DNA of 64,000 nt from the NCBI GenBank assembly GCA_963750995.1, contig CAVVST010000001.1:310001-374000 (forward strand), written 5' to 3'. This DNA is from CAVVST01 sp963750995. GTDB lineage: Bacteria; Acidobacteriota; Vicinamibacteria; Vicinamibacterales; UBA2999. Position 1 is the first letter of the stretch. Each line of letters starts with the position of its first letter. The notes below the pieces were generated by a model. The model was not told the DNA's origin. It saw only the letters and a list, made by a program, of their open reading frames with translations, and made no database searches. Positions 55,429 through 64,000 of the stretch are shown here, piece by piece. The translations under genes and the position numbers were made by a program.

Positions 55429-55945
55429 TGGTCAATCTCCTCTCTCCTGTGAGGCGTCGTCGTCGTGCGGTCGATCGACCCGTGGACGGCAATGGGCGAG
55501 GTCGACTGTGGCCGAGTCGGGCGCACAGTCTGGCCGCGGTAGGAGCGCCGCGTCCGTTGTGGAAGTCGTGTTCGGGTCTTCGATGCACGTGCCGCAGGCG
55601 CAAACCGTATGCCCCGCCATTCGCGTCATGCCCTCTCGACCTCGCATCGCCACAACTCGAAGTGTGTGCAGCAGGTTTCGGGAACGCGCTGACGAGTTCA
55701 TGCGTGGAAGAGTCGGAACTGCCGGGTTACTGTTGCCGTAAGAAGCAAGCGCGGGTCGTAAATAATCGACTCCTGCGCTGGGGCTGAGGAGGAGAGTGGC
55801 GATGGGATGCGTTGTTATGAATCAGCGAGCGCGCGTTGGTACGCGATTTTCGTTTTCGTTACATTCCAGACTCCCACTCTCTCTCCTCAGACTTCGCTTC
55901 CGCGCTGTCCCTCGCTCCGGGTCAGGAGCACTTTCGCCGCGCCGC
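55429..55945. other. Gap without a supported gene
   Basis: 517 bp. An open frame at 55432-55701 on the minus strand has CACGTC-rich low-complexity content and no ribosome site. The last part, from about 55800, may be degraded GH13 sequence leading into the next entry. Confidence 0.45.
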
Positions 55946-56363
55946 CTACGCGCTCGCCACCGGCGACCTCGATCCGCTGATTCGCGCGCTCGAGGACGCG
56001 GCATCGTCCGGCCAACGCCCAGTGGGTCCAATTCCTCCGGAGCCACGACGAACTCGACCTTGGCCGGCATGGCGGATTCTCCCGCGCGCGACGAGTCGTG
56101 GGCCCGGTGATCAGCGGTCCGGTGTACGGGTCGCAAGGTCAAGTCGCTGAAACAGCAGCGCGAAGCAGAACGTCAAGATGAAGGTGGATTGCCCGAACGA
56201 CAAGCTGCTCGTCGAGGTCTTCGATGGCCGTCATAGCAACGCCCACAACGACGGGTCACATCGGATTGCGATGGACGGCTATGCGTGGCGATGGTTCCGC
56301 GTCGGGGCACCCGACAACGCACTGGGGCGGTCGGACCTGGATCTCACGAACCCGAGGCGATGA
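55946..56363 (+). pseudogene. Internally deleted duplicate of the GH13 gene 3' end
   Basis: Starts with YALATGDLDPLIRALEDA, the same as residues about 276-292 of the intact GH13 protein (nt 48725 onward), skips several internal blocks, and ends with about 190 bp that are identical or nearly so to 49391-49580, including the stop (KMKVDCPNDKLLVEVFDGRH to LTNPRR). Net loss is about 440 bp. The TIR-domain gene starts shortly after. This is a recent segmental copy that decayed by deletion. Confidence 0.9.
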
Positions 56364-56436
56364 CGACAAGGTACTTCTATCCAATGACTTGTGGGCTTCC
56401 CGGGGAGAAAGGAGAGCTTCGGTCATTGAACAGGGA

Positions 56437-57534
56437 ATGTCCTATGATTCGCACATGAGCGACGTGTTCATCAGCTACGCGAAGGAGGATCGGGCCAGGG
56501 CCGCCGAACTGGCAGCCGTGCTCGAATCCAAGGGGTGGACCGTCTGGTGGGATCGGCACATTCCTCCGGGTCGCACGTTCGATGAGGTTATAGAAGAAGC
56601 GCTCACGACAACGCGCTGCGTCATCGTGTTGTGGTCGGCGCTATCGGTCGCGTCACGGTGGGTGCGTGCAGAGGCGTCGGTCGCGAGCGAACGCGGAATT
56701 CTGGTGCCAGTTCTGATCGAAGACATCGATCAGCCACTCGAGTTTCACCGTATCCAGGCCGCCAACCTGGTGAACTGGCACGGGGAGCCTGACGACCCGG
56801 ACGTGCAACAGTTGCTCGCCACGGTCTCGCAGATCGTCTCGGCAGGGACTGATGCGACACCTTCGTTCCGGGCGTCAACGGCCGCCTCAAAAGCAATCAA
56901 GCCTCGGTCACGGTGGCCGCACTTCGCAGCGATCGCACTAGCCGGCATTCTGATAGGCGCGGGATTGGTGTACAGCCTGAGGTCTCGCGCGGGTAATGCG
57001 GACGGGCAAGCGGAGCAGGCACCACAGACCGGCAGCTTTGACCAGAGCAACCCGGGCACTGCCGGTTCTGCCACGCCTGCGCCGGCGCAACGGCCAGCCA
57101 CGGCGGAGGGTCCGAGGCGCGAGAATCTGCTGTCGCGCAAGAACGGGGGACACCTGCTGCGGGCGCCCAATGAGAACTGGATCGAGCCGATCGACGATCT
57201 GGAGGGGTGGGGCTATATCACCGGAAACGAGGCGGTCTACGGGTTCAAGGACGATCGGCCGGCCACATTTGACACGTTCTCGATGCTAATCACGGAGGAA
57301 CGGAACTGGAACATCAAAGAGTTCGAGCTGGCCGCCGGCAACGAGACGCCGGCCGGTTACTTCGAGCCAATTGGCAAATTCGAGACGCAGAATGTGCGGC
57401 TGTTTCCGTCTCCGTGGCAGGAGTTCACGTTCAAGCCGACGCGGGCGAAGTATCTGAAGGTGCGGGTCGTGTCGCTGCATCGCCCGACCGGACCCACACA
57501 GGTGGAGCAGTGGCAGCTTCTCGGCGCCTTTTGA
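56437..57534 (+). CDS. TIR-domain protein with a transmembrane segment and a C-terminal discoidin-like domain
   Basis: 365 residues from ATG 56437; the ATG at 56455 (MSDVFISYAKED) is an equally good start. Residues about 8-140 are a TIR domain: VFISYAKEDRARAAELAAVL, WTVWWDRHIPPGRTFDEVIE, and SRWVRAEASVA, whose Glu matches the NADase catalytic position. A membrane segment follows (FAAIALAGILIGAGLVYSL, about 170-190), then a Pro/Ala/Thr-rich linker and a domain of about 130 residues (GGHLLRAPNENWIEPIDDLE to VRVVSLHRPTGPTQVEQWQL) with F5/8-type C (galactose-binding) features. Cytosolic TIR and periplasmic lectin-like domain would be joined across the membrane. Defence or signalling role is open. 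Confidence 0.85.
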   Translation: MSYDSHMSDVFISYAKEDRARAAELAAVLESKGWTVWWDRHIPPGRTFDEVIEEALTTTRCVIVLWSALSVASRWVRAEASVASERGILVPVLIEDIDQPLEFHRIQAANLVNWHGEPDDPDVQQLLATVSQIVSAGTDATPSFRASTAASKAIKPRSRWPHFAAIALAGILIGAGLVYSLRSRAGNADGQAEQAPQTGSFDQSNPGTAGSATPAPAQRPATAEGPRRENLLSRKNGGHLLRAPNENWIEPIDDLEGWGYITGNEAVYGFKDDRPATFDTFSMLITEERNWNIKEFELAAGNETPAGYFEPIGKFETQNVRLFPSPWQEFTFKPTRAKYLKVRVVSLHRPTGPTQVEQWQLLGAF

Positions 57535-57564
57535 CGCAGCTCTCGCGCCAGAGCCAACGACAGA

Positions 57565-57597
57565 TCCGGGGGCGAGCGCGAACCGCTCGCCCCCGGA
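57565..57597. terminator. Perfect 14-bp hairpin between convergent genes
   Basis: TCCGGGGGCGAGCG (57565-57578), loop CGAAC, and its exact complement (57584-57597). It lies between the TIR gene stop and the receptor gene stop and probably works as a bidirectional terminator, although there is no strong T-run. Confidence 0.7.
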
Positions 57598-57606
57598 CGT
57601 TCCTGC

Positions 57607-60600
57607 CTAGAACGTGTACTTGAACCCGAGCTGGATGATCCGCGGCGCCCGGCCTGCGTCGTGACCCGGCCGAAGGTGCCCGCGTTGAAATTGGCCTGCC
57701 ACCCACCGGCGGTCAGCTCGGTGCCGGGGATGCCCCAGTTGAACGTGTTGAACAGATTGAACGTCTCGAGCCGCAGCTCCAGGTTCTGGGCCGAGAGGAG
57801 GCCAATCTGGCGCGAGATCGCCAGGTCGACGTTCCAGTAGCTGGGTCCCGTCAGCGCATTCCGCATCAGGTTGCCGAACGTCCCGGGCGCCGGCTGGGCG
57901 AATGCGGCGGGATTGAAATACTGATTCAGCGTTCGCGGGTTCGCATACCAGTCGTCGCTGACCTTGTTCACCCGCTGGTTCCGCTGCCCGTTGAGCGCGT
58001 TGTCACGGCCCGTGATGACGTCGATGCGGCTGCCGGACTGGATGGTCACGATGCCCGAGGCGCGCCAGCGGGAGGCGAGCGCGCCGAGCACCCCGCCCGC
58101 GAGGTCAGGCGTTTCCGTCCCGAGCGTAAAGCTCGCCAGGTGCGTGCGATCGTGATCGCAGTAGCCCTTGTCGAACTCGGGGTCGTCGGGATTCGTGTAC
58201 CCGGACGCGATCTGGGCGAAGGTGTTCGGCGTTTTCGTGCCCATGCAGCGCGACCAGGTGTAGTTGCCGTTCAGGCTGAGGCCGCCCGCCGACCGGCGCT
58301 GCATCGACAGCTTCAAGCCGCGGTATTGCTGCCAGCCGATGTCGTCGTTCAGATCCATCGTGCCGATCAGCCGACCTTCCATCGGATTCTCCTGGAAGAG
58401 CACGCGCCGCTGGTTCAGATTGGCGTTGGTCGAACAGACGGTGTAGCTCACACCCTGAATCGTGCACGGTCCCAGGCCCATGAAGATGCCCGGATTGAAG
58501 GCCGTCTGCGCCCACAGCCGATCCACGTAGCTGCCGAGATAGCTGACCGCAACGCCCCAGTCGCTGCCGAATTGCCGCTCGAGCGTCACGTTCCAGTTCT
58601 GCGACGCGCGGCGAGTTGATGGCGGGATCCATCGTGCCAAAGGAGCCGAACGCGGGATACGCCACGTTGCGGTCGGTCACGATCGGGTGCGGATCGCCTC
58701 CCACGTGCCCGTACGGGTCGTCCATGCGTCCCGGCGGGTCGGTAGATGAGCGACCGGTTGCCGAACGGCGGCGCCGACGAGTTGATGTTGTGATAGTCGC
58801 CCGCCATGAAGTCGTAGGCCAGTGCGTACGACGCGCGCAGCGCCATGCGCCCGTCACCGGTCAGGTCCCACGCCACGCCAACCCTCGGCGAGAAGTTCGT
58901 CCACTGCTTGTTCAGCCCCGTCTGTCCGGGCGGAAATCCATCGTCACCGGGATAGAGCATGCCCGCGGGCGCGTTCACGAACACGCTGCTCTTGACGCCG
59001 CGGAGGAATCTGTCGTGGTTGAAGTTGTACACGGCGTTGCTTTCCACGCTCGTGCCGAGATACGGCTCCCATCGCAGGCCCAGGTTCAACGTCACCCGCT
59101 CCGTTGCGCGCCAGGTGTCCTGCCCGTAGAACCCGAGATACCAGCCGTGCACCGGCAGGCTTTGTACAGCGCCGTGCTCGACGCTTGTGATGCGGCCGAG
59201 CAGCAGATCCGCCAGGCCCAGCCCGGTGGCGCTGCCGTCGAAGATCCAGATCCCGGCGGCTCGCGACGCGGACTGGTAGAACCCGTTGAAGTACGAGCCG
59301 TTGCCGCCGATGCCGAACTGATGACGGCCGCGAACGAGCGTCACGTCATCGGCCACCTGGTAGAAGTTGTTCCGGAAGAACGCTGGTGTCGTGCCGGCCG
59401 GCAACTCGAACGCGGGCAGGACCTGGATCGGCATCACACCCTGGATATAGGGGTGCAGCTTGATCCCCAGATCGGTCGGATCGAAGTACGGTGTGTTGTA
59501 GCGCTGCACCGTCGTCCGGTTGTACGCCACGCGAACGGAGTTCACCATGGTGGGGCCGAGCACCCACGTGTCGCCGAGCGTCAGCGCGTGGGCGAGATTG
59601 TCGAGACCGGGGTCGATCGCCTTGAGCACGTTGTCGGAGCCGCCCTCGTACGCCGGCGGCTTCCTGATGAACGTGGCCATGTACCGGCCGAACACCGAAT
59701 GGTCGGCGGTCAGCTGGTAGTCGACTCGCCCGATCCCCTGTCCTTCATTGCTGTCGCCCGTCGTCTGATACGTGATCTGGCCGCAGGGATCCGTCGTGCT
59801 CGGCAGGCGCCGCGCCAGGTTCATCGCGGCCGGGCTGAAGAGCGCGGGATTGATGCGGTTCCCGACGAAGCCGCCGCCAAGATTGATCTGTCTGCCGCCC
59901 GTGCATGCGGGTGAGGTGACCGCCGTGAAGTCGCCGGCGAGCATCTGCGGCCGATCGGTACGAACGCAATCTGGTCGGCGGGCCGGAAGCGGAGCGCGGT
60001 GCCCTGATAGCCGCCGAAGAAGAAGAGCCGGTCGCGCACAATCGGACCGCCCAGCCGTCCCGCCGAACTGATTGCGCAGCAGGCCGTCGTTCTTGCGTTT
60101 CCCGTCAGGGCCGATGAGGGCAAATGGGCTCGTCGCGTTGAGGCGCGCGGTGCCGGAGGAACTCGAAACGCGTTGCCGCGGAACGCGTTGGTGCCCGACT
60201 TCGTGACGGCGTTCACCGATGCCGACGCGTGCATGCCGTTCTGCGCGGAGAGGCCGCTCGTGGCGACGCGGAATTCCTGCAGCGCGTCAGGGAACGGCAT
60301 CGGCAGGTTCACGTTGCTCTGCGGGCTGTTGTGCGTCGCGCCGTCGAGCAGGTACCCGACCCCGGTGGGCACGCCGCCGGCGACCGAGATGGTCACGCCG
60401 CCGGGGAAGTTCCGGCTGCCGACGACGCCGGTCTGGACCGCCGCGCCGGCCAGCACGATCAGGTCGGTGACCTGGCGGCCCTGCAGCGGCAACTCGACGA
60501 TCCGCTCGTTATCGACCACGTCGCTGATGCCGGCGCTCTGGACGTCGACGAGCGGCGCCGCCGCCTCGACCGAGACGGTCTCTTCGAGGCTGCCGATCGG

Positions 60601-60933
60601 CCGAGCACCACGTTGATGGCGGGCGTCGCCGCTACCTGCAGCACGATGCCTGTCTGCGAGATAGGTGCGGAACCCCTGGAGCATTGCCTCCAGGCGGTAA
60701 GGACCCGTCGGAAGGTTCGGCAGCACGTAGGTGCCATCCGCGTCAGTGATAACGCTGCGCGTGAGCCCCGTGTCGGTCTGGGTCGCCGTGACCGTCACGC
60801 CGGGCAGGACTGCCCCGCTCTCGTCGGCCACGCGGCCGCTCAGTTGGGCGGTGGATAGCTGCGCCGATACGACGACGCCGCTGAGAAGGACGGGAATCGC
60901 GACACACGAGAAAACCCGGAGCAAACGTTTCAT
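57607..60933 (-). pseudogene. Oar-like TonB-dependent receptor, frame broken several times
   Basis: ATG 60933 with a GGAGG site. N-terminus: signal peptide (MKRLLRVFSCVAIPVLLSGV), then a carboxypeptidase-regulatory-like domain (LSGRVADESGAVLPGVTVTA, DADGTYVLPNLPTGPYRLEA), then a plug (VVDNERIVELPLQGRQVTDL) and a large outer-membrane barrel with GGPIVRDRLFFFGGYQG and repeated NLGLRWEPYL-type strands, ending in LGFKYTF near 57607. Length about 1100 residues. Frame changes lie near 60600, 60170, 60065, 59950, 58610 and 57650. Such receptors take up oligosaccharides or peptides. So many indels in a conserved gene suggest low-quality sequence here; decay cannot be excluded. Confidence 0.82.
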
Positions 60934-61218
60934 GGACACCCTCCAGCGCCAATGAGGAACGCGATGAGGACGGTCGATGACTCCGAGGGTTCGCCGACGA
61001 AATACGCGAGCCCGTTATGAAGGCCGGTATTAGACCACACCCAGCCACCTAGCCGTCCAACTAACTGACGGTCATTGACGGCTGAGTCGCCAACGGGTTT
61101 CAGAACATTTACCAAAGGTTCATCCGCCCGCAAATCTCTCGTCAGGGACGGCCGCCATGATCCCCGGACCCCGCGACTGCACTCCCCGCAGGACAGGTGG
61201 CGTAGAAGAGAGGAACTG
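60934..61218. promoter_or_regulatory. Divergent intergenic region
   Basis: 285 bp between the receptor (leftward) and the PhoD-like gene (rightward), so both promoters should be here. I see no clear operator. AGAGAGGAACTG directly before 61219 is the ribosome site of the phosphatase. Confidence 0.4.
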
Positions 61219-62820
61219 ATGGAAGTACGACGCATGACCAGTCCAGCACCAAAGCTGTTCGGCCGCCGCGGATTCCTGACCAGCGCTGGAGCGACGATGC
61301 TCTACGCCGCGCTCGCGCCGGCCGCCTGGCCGCGTGCCGCCGCCGCGCAGCGACTCGGCGGCTACCCATTCACCCTGGGCATCGCGTCCGGCGATCCCAC
61401 GGACGATGGTGTCGTGTTGTGGACGCGCCTGGCGCCGCGGCCATTCGACGGCGGCGGCATGCCATCGCATCCGCTTGCCGTGCAGTGGCTCGTGGCGACC
61501 GACGAGCGCATGGGTCGCATCGTCAAGCGCGGGGCCGTGCTGGCCACTCCCGAGCTCGGTCACTCGGTGCACGTCGAAGTGAGGGGGCTCGAGCCATCGC
61601 GCTGGTACTGGTATCAGTTCAAGGTCGGCAACGAGCTCAGTCCGATCGGCCGTACGCGAACGGCACCGGCGGCCGGTACGATCGAAGACCTGCGCTTTGC
61701 GTTCGTGTCGTGCCAGCACTATGCGCAGGGCTTCTACTATGCCCACAAGCATCTCGCCGACGAAAACCTGGACTTCGCCGTCCACCTTGGCGACTACATC
61801 TACGAGGGACGCTCAACCGGCACCATCGGCCGCCCGCACCTGCCCGACGTCGAGATCACGTCAATCGACGACTACCGGATTCGCTACGCGGTCTACAAGT
61901 CGGATCCGTACCTGCAGGCGGTTCACGCCTCGTTCCCGTGGATCGTCACCTGGGACGATCACGAGACCGAGAACGACTACGCCGGGTTCATCCCGGAAAA
62001 TCCCGCCGACCCGGCGGACAATGCCCCCGACTTCGCCTCGCGGCGGGCTCGCGCCTACCAGGTGTACTACGAGCACATGCCGATCCGGGCCGCGCAGCTG
62101 CCAGTCGGACCCTCGCTGCAGCTCTATCGCCGGGTGCAGTTCGGCGAGATGCTCTCGGTCAACGTGCTCGACACGCGGCAGTACCGATCGCATCGCGCGC
62201 CGGCGGCGTGCATGCTGACGGAGCGGGTCAACGGCTACTGTCCGAGTGCGCTCGATCCGACGCGAACGATCGAGGGTGCGGCGCAGCAGGCGTGGTTGAT
62301 CAACGGGCTCGACCGTTCGACCGCTCGCTGGAACCTGCTCGCCAACCAGGTACCTTTCGCGCCCAACGACACGAATGCCGACCCCGCGATCCGCACCTTC
62401 GGCGGCGAGAAGTGGGACGGCTATCCGGTCGACCGCCAGGCCGTGCTCGATTTCATCAGCGCCCGCGGGCTGACGAACACGGTGGTCATCACCGGCGACG
62501 TCCATCAGAACTTCGTCCGGGACGTGCCGCCGGATTACGTGCGGCTCGACGCCAACCCGGTCGCCACCGAGTTCATCGGCACGTCAATCTCGAGCGGCGG
62601 CGATCGCACGCTGAGCACCGTCTTCGGCGGCAACGTCAACAACCCGCACCTCCGCTTCTCGGACAACCATCATGGCTACGTCCGATGCGCAGTCACCGCC
62701 GATCTCTGGCACGCTGACTACCGCGTCGTGCCATCGGTCGCGCAAACCGACGATGGCGGCATCGGAACGATCGCGTCGTTTGTCGTCGAGCAGCGACAGC
62801 CGGGGGCCCAGTCAGCCTGA
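61219..62820 (+). CDS. PhoD-like metallophosphatase with Tat signal
   Basis: ATG 61219 gives 533 residues. The N-terminus has a twin-arginine signal (GRRGFLTSAGATMLYAALAP), so the enzyme is folded with its metals before export. PhoD features: an N-terminal beta domain (FTLGIASGDPTDDGVVLWTR), the metal-site loops LGDYIYEG and TWDDHETENDY, and the late VVITGDVHQNF. The family consists of Ca/Fe-dependent phosphodiesterase/alkaline phosphatases that release phosphate from diesters outside the cytoplasmic membrane. Intact frame, in contrast to its neighbour. An intergenic paired-hairpin element follows. Confidence 0.92.
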   Translation: MEVRRMTSPAPKLFGRRGFLTSAGATMLYAALAPAAWPRAAAAQRLGGYPFTLGIASGDPTDDGVVLWTRLAPRPFDGGGMPSHPLAVQWLVATDERMGRIVKRGAVLATPELGHSVHVEVRGLEPSRWYWYQFKVGNELSPIGRTRTAPAAGTIEDLRFAFVSCQHYAQGFYYAHKHLADENLDFAVHLGDYIYEGRSTGTIGRPHLPDVEITSIDDYRIRYAVYKSDPYLQAVHASFPWIVTWDDHETENDYAGFIPENPADPADNAPDFASRRARAYQVYYEHMPIRAAQLPVGPSLQLYRRVQFGEMLSVNVLDTRQYRSHRAPAACMLTERVNGYCPSALDPTRTIEGAAQQAWLINGLDRSTARWNLLANQVPFAPNDTNADPAIRTFGGEKWDGYPVDRQAVLDFISARGLTNTVVITGDVHQNFVRDVPPDYVRLDANPVATEFIGTSISSGGDRTLSTVFGGNVNNPHLRFSDNHHGYVRCAVTADLWHADYRVVPSVAQTDDGGIGTIASFVVEQRQPGAQSA

Positions 62821-62856
62821 GCGCCCCGTTGTTCGGGTTGAGTCACTGGGTGCCGC

Positions 62857-62936
62857 GCACCGGAGACCTGAAGGTCTCCGGTGCGCTACCAGGTACGATA
62901 TGCGACCACGGTAGCCGGAGGCCTTCAGGCCTCCGG
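62857..62936. repeat. Intergenic paired-hairpin element, copy 2
   Basis: Perfect hairpin GCACCGGAGACCT-GA-complement (62857-62884) and perfect hairpin CCGGAGGCCT-TC-complement (62915-62936), joined by a spacer whose ends pair as well (GCTACC with GGTAGC), so the whole can fold as a nested structure. Architecture and 2-base loops match the element at 42537. Confidence 0.85.
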
Positions 62937-62962
62937 ACGCTGTGTTACCATCCCGGCGGTAA

Positions 62963-64000
62963 ATGCCCCGGCGTCACCCCTTTCCCTTTCTATTTATTGG
63001 GTTTCTCCTGTTTGCGGCACCCGCCGTGGCGCAGCTGTCCGACGCGGAATTCGAGTCGATCCGGCTCGACAAAGTGGTCATCGCCGTACGCCTGAACGAA
63101 GCGATCACGCTCGACGGGCGGCTCGACGAGCCGGTCTGGCAGGCCGCGCTGCCCGCCACCGACTTCTACCAGAAGCTGCCCAACAACGGGGCGCCGGCGT
63201 CCGAGCGCACAGAGGTCCGTTTTGCGTACGACGACGACAACCTGTACATAGGAGTCACGGCGTTCGACAGCAGTCCCGAGCGGCTGCTGATCAAGGACCT
63301 GCGCGAGGACTTCGACTTCGGCACGACCGACCTGATTCAGGTGCTCATCGACAGCCTGCGCGACGGACGATCCGGCTTTACCTTCGTCGTCAACCCGGCC
63401 GGCGCCCGGCGCGACACCCAGGTCTCCAACAACGGCACCACGAACCAGGACTGGGACGGAGTCTGGGACGCCAAGGTCAGCCGCGATGAGAAGGCGTGGT
63501 TCGTCGAGTACATGATCCCGTTCAAGACGTTGCGGTTCTCGCTCGCGTCGAGCCAGGAATGGGGGCTCAACGTCAGCCGGAAGATCATGCACCTCAACGA
63601 AGAGAACAACTGGGCCCCGGTGCCGATCCGCTACAACGGCACCCGCCCGGCGCTCGCCGGCACGCTGCGCGGACTGGAGGACGTCCGGCAGGGACGCAAC
63701 CTGAAGATCAAGCCGTTCGTGATTGCCGGCGGCACGCAGGCGCGCGTGGCGGCTTCGCCGCTGCGGACCAACAGCGATTTCGACGGCGGGTTCGATTTCA
63801 AGTACAGCCTGACACCGTCGATGACGTTCGACGCTACCTACCGTACGGATTTCGCGCAGGTCGAAGTCGATCAGCAGCAGGTCAACCTCACCAGGTTCAA
63901 CCTGTTCTTTCCCGAGAAGCGGGACTTCTTTCTGGAGAACGCCGGTACCTTTACGTTCGGCGGCGTCGGGCAGTCGGTGTTCAGCACCAACGTCGGCAAC
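62963..64000 (+). CDS. CBM9/DUF5916-type outer-membrane protein, 3' end outside the window
   Basis: ATG 62963 opens a signal peptide (RRHPFPFLFIGFLLFAAPAV, then AQLS). Residues about 40-200 form a CBM9-like domain (LDGRLDEPVWQAALPATDF, FAYDDDNLYIGVTAFDSSP, EYMIPFKTLRFS). After this the DUF5916 barrel begins (DFKYSLTPSMTFDATYRTDF, QVEVDQQQVNLTRFNLFFPE, KRDFFLENAGTFTFG), which is the family's strongest signature. The frame is open to the last base (346 codons). Such proteins are abundant in Acidobacteriota and Bacteroidota and are likely outer-membrane glycan-binding or uptake proteins. Confidence 0.9.
   Translation, partial: MPRRHPFPFLFIGFLLFAAPAVAQLSDAEFESIRLDKVVIAVRLNEAITLDGRLDEPVWQAALPATDFYQKLPNNGAPASERTEVRFAYDDDNLYIGVTAFDSSPERLLIKDLREDFDFGTTDLIQVLIDSLRDGRSGFTFVVNPAGARRDTQVSNNGTTNQDWDGVWDAKVSRDEKAWFVEYMIPFKTLRFSLASSQEWGLNVSRKIMHLNEENNWAPVPIRYNGTRPALAGTLRGLEDVRQGRNLKIKPFVIAGGTQARVAASPLRTNSDFDGGFDFKYSLTPSMTFDATYRTDFAQVEVDQQQVNLTRFNLFFPEKRDFFLENAGTFTFGGVGQSVFSTNVGN

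Overview
Organism. The window is GC-rich throughout. It carries an Oar-like TonB-dependent receptor with an N-terminal carboxypeptidase-regulatory-like domain, CBM9-like and PhoD-like exported proteins, DUF6152 and DUF3617 proteins, HAF-repeat secreted proteins and relics of PknB-type kinases. This combination fits an Acidobacteriota genome, perhaps the Vicinamibacteria. The placement is inferred from gene content only; no rRNA or other phylogenetic marker is visible.

Layout. (1) 1-16.3 kb: a compact, intact, one-direction surface-polysaccharide operon with many 4-bp ATGA/GTGA overlaps. It holds an ABC exporter ATPase/permease (5' end outside the window), a GT-B-like/GT2 fusion, a glycosyltransferase-like protein, a methyltransferase/coiled-coil/GT4 fusion, another GT-B enzyme, a GT-C-like membrane protein, three tandem paralogues of a poorly described GT-B-like family, and an APH-like small-molecule kinase. 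(2) 16.3-23.6 kb: further glycan genes, namely two GT-C-like membrane proteins (both with reading-frame breaks), two SAM methyltransferases and a membrane GT2. (3) 23.9-39.8 kb: a patchwork accessory region of small, mostly unrelated genes on both strands. It is seeded with at least eight full or partial copies of a dispersed repeat (called R1 here), a second duplicated segment, HAF-repeat genes, two genes built from cysteine-rich FTG repeats, a metzincin plus HEAT-protein gene pair, two zinc-ribbon microproteins and gene fragments. (4) 40-57.5 kb: metabolic and exported genes (Rieske oxygenase, amino-acid permease, exported methyltransferase, polysaccharide deacetylase, exported FAA hydrolase, GH13 trehalose-synthase-like enzyme, CHRD protein, kelch/DUF1929 protein, TIR-transmembrane-discoidin protein). 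They are interleaved with segmental duplications, an IS701-like relic and pseudogenes. (5) 57.6-64 kb: a TonB-dependent receptor with several frame breaks, a PhoD-like phosphatase and a CBM9-like outer-membrane protein that runs off the window.

How it works together. Regions 1 and 2 look like one machine that builds a glycan on a lipid carrier at the inner face of the cytoplasmic membrane (GT2, GT4 and GT-B enzymes), modifies it (methyltransferases, possible phosphorylation by the APH-like kinase), exports it by ABC transport and decorates it in the periplasm with GT-C enzymes. The rest is not a single pathway.

Main caveat. Many genes from about 17 kb onward have reading-frame breaks, some in compensating pairs only tens of bases apart, whereas the first 16 kb has none. 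Some breaks are probably assembly or base-calling errors. Others (a nonsense codon in the S1-domain gene, truncated kinase genes, an internally deleted GH13 copy) look like real decay. Entries typed 'pseudogene' mean 'frame is broken in this sequence'; which explanation applies is stated in each.
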